64,000 bases of DNA, taken from Phoronis australis (taxonomy: Eukaryota; Phoronida; Phoronidae). The notes beneath the pieces are model-generated. The model was not told the DNA's origin. It was given only the letters and a program-made list of their open reading frames with translations, and did not search any database. A program made the position numbers and the translations under genes. Positions 58,860 to 64,000 of this stretch are shown one piece after another (positions within the stretch are counted from its first letter, which is position 1; every line of letters begins with the position of its first letter). The stretch is taken from the NCBI GenBank assembly GCA_002633005.1, contig NMRA01000244.1, positions 1 to 64,000 on the forward strand. The letters are read 5' to 3'.

Positions 58860-59260
58860 AGAAAAATGTCCAAATTTGGCAAACTTCAGATTATCATGTC
58901 TCTGAAATGGCAGGTTAGATTCTTGTGAAACTTTCAGATAGGATTACTTGTGTAGTGTTCTCCAAAATGTGAGGATTTGTTTTTAAATGCTCCACTTTCG
59001 TACAAGGGTTGCTCAAAAACAGGATTCTTTGATCTTAATGAAAAAACCAAAATATCGCCTAAAACGAAAATGAAATGATAATTTAGAAAACTGCAACAGC
59101 TTTTTGAGATTTCAGCTTGAATAAAACTGCGGAAATTTGGTCATTTTGTTGATATCGTTATTTTGCTTTGAATGTACTTTTCTATTTTCTAATCTTACTA
59201 AAAAGATATGCTCAAAATAGCCCAAGTCAAAAATCAAATTCTACACGCTTACTGCTTTCA
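58860..59260 (-). repeat. Dispersed repeat family, copy 3 (inverted, diverged)
   Basis: Read on the minus strand it shares TGACCAAATTTCC, GAAATCTCAAAAAGC and the CATGATAATCTGAAGTTTGCC end with the other copies. Confidence 0.45.
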
Positions 59261-59866
59261 AAAAATATATTTTTACATTAAAATCAATATTTAGGTATGT
59301 GTCTGGCTGCCTGTCAATAAGGTTCCACAATACTTTTATGAGATGGTTTGTGGTCTTATAGAAATAGCAAACATGTTGTAACGTTACAACAGTAAAAAGT
59401 TTAAATCATCAGTTATAGATTTTTTGGCAAAGGGCAAGTTTGTGGTAGCTCAAGTATTTTCTGGAATGGATTACGGGCACCTTGTTGAAGGTTGTTAGGT
59501 TACATGGCTCTAGCCAGGAATCTAATGGCCTACACCTGTAGATTCTTAATGTCTAAGTGCTTAGCTGGGTGAATTTTCTCATTTTCCCCGATTTCGAGAT
59601 CAAAATATGACGTCAGGTATACATCTTGAAATGATTTAAGTGATAAATTCAATTTAGTCTTTATATAATCTGATGTTTCTTGATGCCGTTTCCATGCCGA
59701 CCTGTTCATTACCACTGGATGAGGCCTGAGGTCCTACAGTGTGTTAATAGTCACCGGTTAATTAATTAACTGACCCCAGTCAATGCTTAAGTGGTTTATC
59801 TCTGAAGACTTGAGTTAAAAATTGGGATGAAGCATTTCCCTTCCTATTTGTCTGTTCTCCATGCAG

Positions 59867-60093
59867 ACCAGAGGCAAGGTACCCCATCTAAGGAACTTAC
59901 AAATTCCGAACAAGCATATGGTGCCCATTTACAGTGATTACCACAGTCAGTCAGCTGAGTTCAAAGTTTCAATGACCAGATTTTTGTATTGCTTTTGGAG
60001 CTTACAGATACAGGACCACCAAGTGAAGCAAAAGCACAGCCTGCAGAGCAAGATGATGTCTTTCAGTTGATCAGTGATGATATGTTTATCTTG
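59867..60093 (+). CDS. Two candidate downstream exons of the 54-kb gene
   Basis: Acceptor CTCCATGCAG at 59866 opens QRQGTPSKELTNSEQAY, with a donor at TATG/GTGCCC. Acceptor GGAGCTTACAG at 60007 opens TGPPSEAKAQPAEQDDVFQL, then ISDDMF, with a possible donor near 60093. Joining them in phase 1 gives a continuous polar, acidic segment that looks like a disordered linker. The first needs phase 1, whereas the exon ending at 57630 leaves phase 0, so at least one exon between them is missing from this model. Confidence 0.35.
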
Positions 60094-60099
60094 GTCTGC

Positions 60100-63000
60100 T
60101 TTGTAAACAAGACTCAAGGCACCCAATGGACTTCTTAACACTCCTGTATTGCTCAATCAGCTGATTTCATTCAGGAAATACGTGTGTTTTTGTCTCACCT
60201 TTACAGTGAATGTGAACCAATGGTATCCATGTCATTATTTTCCTTGTGAATTCCTCCATGTTCCTATACTTGTGGTCAGTGTGCGTGTTCAGCAGAGGTG
60301 GTTACGGAATTCCTGATTACTGACCCATCACCGAGGACAGGTGTTTTTTCAGTTGCCCCTACTGTGGCAAAAAGTGTTGTTGTTGGCACGGGTTGCTAGG
60401 GGCGACTGCACCATCAGTGGTATGAATTCTAGTGCTGACCCAGCCCATGACTGATAGTTGTAAGTGAGAGGAGTTTCAAGCTAGCTGTACTTTAGTGACT
60501 GTGAACAATGGTTGTAACATGGAGATTAGTAGACATCATTTAGACGTTTGGATGGTTCATAATGGATGAAAATGGTCTACAATTCTTACATTCCTCGCTG
60601 CTGAAGAAATATCGATTCTTAACACAGAGGGAGTTAGTTACTATCTGCAGTTCATGCGGCCCGCATTATGCGCACCTGCTCAATGTGTAAGTCTCACACT
60701 GTTATTCTGGTGAAAATTTCATTTACTTTATACCAATAATCTCGAGATGCAGGTTTGACAACCAATTATCAGTTTCCTTTTATTAACGCTTCAACCACTT
60801 GTCAAATCGCATACAAGCTTAAGATATTGTGGGAAATATGCCAGATCAAAAGTTACACGACTTCCGAGGTCGAAGATTATGGGAAATTGCCGAAACAGAA
60901 GGTACACACACCTTTCTTTAAGATAAGCGAGGGCTGCGAGTATGGAAGGCAGGTTCATGACATCTTTAAACAAATTGAGTCTCTTCATTTCTTTCCTGAC
61001 AATGGACCTAACGATGTCCTCATTTTTGATAATTTGTGATTCGAAATTTAAGAAAACTCAGTTGCTATAAACAGGGGTTCTTATGTGTTATGGAAATGGG
61101 GCTTAAAAGGTTCCTTGGTTATGTAAAACCCTTGAAAATGTTCAAATTTGGCTAAATTTGGAACATCATATCTCAGAAATAACTAAATGAATTATTCCTA
61201 TAAAATGTTCTGATGTTATGCTTTGTGCACTTCTCTACAAAACTGTTAGCATATTTTTTTAAATAGTCTTTTGCTTGAGGGGCTACTAAGAGAAAGGACT
61301 TGTATGATCTTTCTAGGAAAAAAAACTAAAGTTGCGTAAAATGAACACCAAATTATTATTTTAAAAAACTGTGTTTTTGAGATTTCATTTAGAAACCAAA
61401 TTTGGTCATGTTATTATCGCTGTTGTTTTGTTATGAAAGTTGTCTTTCTTTTTTGATAAAGGCATGGTCACATGACCTGATTCTCAGCTTGAAACCTAGA
61501 TGTATTTGTGATAGGGAGTCATTTTTATGACTTAGAACAATAACAAACTGTCGTTCTTTTCTCTTCTCATTTGAGTTTAAAAAATAAAATGAGATAAGTT
61601 TTATAGCTATCACTGGAAAAGTTCAGTTTTGTTGACTGCATGCGGCGTATAGTTGCTTTATAGTATGGCACTGATTACTGAATGAGTTTCAGGTGCGTTA
61701 ATGGATCTTTCTTTGCCCAGCACCGGTTGCTGACATCTCTACACCTACACTATACACTAAGTGTTAAGGCATGTGCTCATTCCACCTCGTCTTACAGTGG
61801 CTCAATGCTATCTAACATTCCACACCAGTCTCAAATCCATTGTGGCTGATGGACTTGGCTATCTATATGCAGCACATGGCACCCTGGTGGGGTCTGGCAT
61901 ATCCTGGTAATTCTACGTTCCCATTATTTTCCATTGGTATTCAGTGAGGGCACCTTTATCAGATTATGCTTAATATTGGGGTTTTACGGTTGTTGTTTTT
62001 TAGTCTGACTAACAGCCTTCTTCTTGAGGGAATTCTCTTCGTTTTCAGCTATTGATCACTTTCTGTTTAGCGGAGTCGAATTGATCGAAGACAATCTATT
62101 TACTTGATTGTGTGTTCTTTGCCTTTGGCAGATGGCTCAGTCACGCCTGTCAATGTTTGTGAACATTTCGCCTGTGGTAGGTCACAGAGTTAGTCATTTC
62201 AGTTTATGAAATGTGCTAAATGTGTACAATGAGAAGGATTATCCCAGGTTTCTACAACTTGAGATTTTCTCCGTGTGTCATTGATTAAGCCAAGTCTAAG
62301 CCCATCTCTACTGGCTCCTGATTGGATCATGTTGACTCATTCCGATGTTATGATGCTGGTCTGAGACGTTATCGTAGCTACAGATGACCAGTCCATACAC
62401 TGAGGGACAGATTTTTTAGGTGGAGAGAAATATTTTTTGTGAACTGTCCAGTCGCTACAGATTGACGGATGCCCAAATCTTCTTCCTGTTGTTCAAATAG
62501 CCAGTTGATACCAAGTCACCCCTCTTTTGGGTAAGTGGAAACCAAAGAAATGGCATGAGTATTACTACACAGCTTGTACCTGTTGTATACAATGTGTTAC
62601 AGTAAATAGTTGTCGCAGTGTGTACACACTCTGTACCAAACTGTTGCGCTCGCTCATACTGCTTGGCAGGAATATGACACTTGCCTTCGTAAAATTCTAA
62701 CTATCTGTATGATCAACAGTCAATTGCATTCAAGTGCAAGATAAAACAATGTGGTCATTCTCAGATTACAGTTACATAGCTCAGAATTGGCTTGATAGCT
62801 TCCTATCATTCTAATTCATGTACTTGATGCTTGAACACCTAGAACTTGTGATTTACTGTCAAGTGTGTCTGTGGGCTGTAGTAGCATTATGGTGAAATCT
62901 TCACCAAGAATGAGTGCCAAAGTTGTCTTTTCATTTTGTATTTGCAAGTTTGTGAACGCCCACAATTTCAAAAAATATCTTGACGGGTGGTATGGCACTG

Positions 63001-63130
63001 GAGATGAACATACTAAAGCATCAATTGGGTGCTGCAATGAATAAATGGGGAAAATTAATTTTCTACCGTATTATTTCACAAATTGGTGAAATTCTACTTA
63101 TCCAAAATGGGTTACCTTGGAGATATTGTG
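60100..63130. other. Probable intron sequence of the 54-kb gene
   Basis: No strong exon apart from the 45-nt candidate at 62132-62176. It contains repeat copy 4 (61120-61470). Confidence 0.4.
61120..61470 (-). repeat. Dispersed repeat family, copy 4 (inverted)
   Basis: Read on the minus strand it has ATAACATGACCAAATTTGG, GAAATCTCAAAAAC, GTAGCCCCTCAAGCAAAAG and ATTTCTGAGATATGATGTTC, closely following copy 2. Confidence 0.55.
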
Positions 63131-63179
63131 TGCTTGTCACCTTCTACATAACTGTGAGGTCACGGCATTGTCATCTCAG

Positions 63180-63280
63180 AGGGCAACTGTCCACACCAAG
63201 GGTGCCATGTCACAAGCCAGGCAAGACCCTCTGGCCCCTGCCTGGCGTCCCTTCAACTACCCGAGTCCCTTCAATGTCAG
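63180..63280 (+). CDS. Candidate 101-nt exon near the right edge
   Basis: The acceptor is CATTGTCATCTCAG and the donor GTAGTC. All three frames are open, so the phase cannot be fixed. One reads GAMSQARQDPLAPAWRPFNY, which looks protein-like. A second small candidate is 62132-62176 (acceptor TTTGCCTTTGGCAG, donor GTAGGT). Either may belong to the gene starting at 54009. Confidence 0.3.
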
Positions 63281-63318
63281 GTAGTCTACTGTAGCTAAGT
63301 TGTCATACGTTTTATTAC

Positions 63319-63382
63319 TCACACACACACACACACACACACTTGAAAATACACACTTACACACGCACACGCACATGCACAC
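63319..63382. repeat. (CA)n microsatellite and related ACAC tract
   Basis: A pure (CA) run, then imperfect CACACG/CACATG tracts. ORFs reading HTHTHT are artefacts. Confidence 0.85.
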
Positions 63383-63724
63383 ATGCAGTTGCCTGGTTCT
63401 CAGTTGTCGTATTTCTCATTACACTCTCACACACTTCTTATTGTCTCTCAGACTGGATTGTAGTTCTGCACACTGTAATCTCAAGTGAAACCTGGTACAC
63501 AATAATCAAGACTCAAGACTTGTATTTTGCAAATTTGGCGAGTTCACGCTAGTCCCTGAGGGATTTGGAAATGTGTTACAAGCTGAGCTCGTGATTATCT
63601 GAGCAGATTTCATCACTTGACTGTGATTATTGGTGCTTTTTGTACATCTCTGGTTACCATCCCAACATTAAAACTCCAGTTGGCAATTTTATATGTGCTG
63701 AAAATACAGATGTTCTGTCTTCTT

Positions 63725-63905
63725 GGTCTTGACTGCTCGAGTTGCCATCTCGGTCTTTGTTTAGTGGCCGTCTTGGTTTTTGTTTAGTGGCCATCTTCAT
63801 TTTTATTTAGTTGCCGTCTTAGTTTTTGTGGAGTTGCCATCTTGGTTTTTGTTTAGTGGCCATCTTGGTTTTTGTGTAGTGGTCGTCTTGGTTTTTGTGA
63901 CTACC
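63725..63905. repeat. 23-bp minisatellite
   Basis: About seven copies of GCCATCTTGGTTTTTGTTTAGTG with substitutions, close to the right edge. Confidence 0.85.
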
Positions 63906-64000
63906 ATTATCTGTGTCTGTGTTGCTTAAAGGTTCACAAACTGGTAACTTACAGATTTTCTCAAAACTTGGAATTTTATCTCGCAACCAAGCGTTTGCCT

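Noticed and set aside
63300-63552. ORFs with HTHTHT runs
   Set aside because: Translation of the (CA)n microsatellite.
1-64000. CRISPR arrays, operons, prophage or rRNA genes
   Set aside because: None seen. The tandem arrays lack repeat-spacer structure and the gene architecture is eukaryotic.

Overview
The window is eukaryotic genomic DNA from an animal. Its genes are split by GT-AG introns, it has no operons or ribosome binding sites, it is rich in short transposon remnants and minisatellites, and it contains two runs of N (15046-15101 and 29460-30062) typical of a draft shotgun assembly. A polymorphic marine invertebrate, possibly a deuterostome such as a lancelet, would fit; this is inference, because nothing in the sequence names the species.

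The main content is one large minus-strand gene, 51074 down to 13081, that I reconstructed exon by exon as spatacsin (SPG11). The model has 43 coding exons joined in a continuous reading frame (7506 nt, 2501 residues plus stop), compared with about 2443 residues in the human protein as I recall it. Similarity to human spatacsin runs from the N-terminal region to the last exon. Notable points are a 12-nt microexon (23237-23248) and a locally duplicated penultimate exon whose two copies flank an assembly gap, probably an unmerged haplotype. The introns carry several minisatellites, small inverted-repeat elements, tRNA-derived SINE-like pieces, and motifs that fold like hammerhead ribozymes of Penelope-like retroelements.

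Left flank (1-13080): a foldback repeat at about 1.1-2.1 kb, a cluster of hAT-like non-autonomous elements (3.6, 4.5-5.0 and 8.3 kb) with a decayed transposase piece, a frameshifted THAP zinc-finger fragment at 5.75 kb, and one small plus-strand gene (10322-10828, 168 residues) of unknown function with an apparent intron in its 5' UTR.

Right flank (51075-64000): about 2.9 kb without a recognisable gene, then the start of a plus-strand gene near 54009. ZNF143-like and NRF1-like promoter sites lie just upstream of its ATG. A chain of small exons can be followed to about 57.6 kb and more loosely to about 63.3 kb, and the gene runs off the window. Its product is not securely recognised; a weak resemblance to the N-terminus of AFG2A/SPATA5 is noted. 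It is arranged head-to-head with SPG11.
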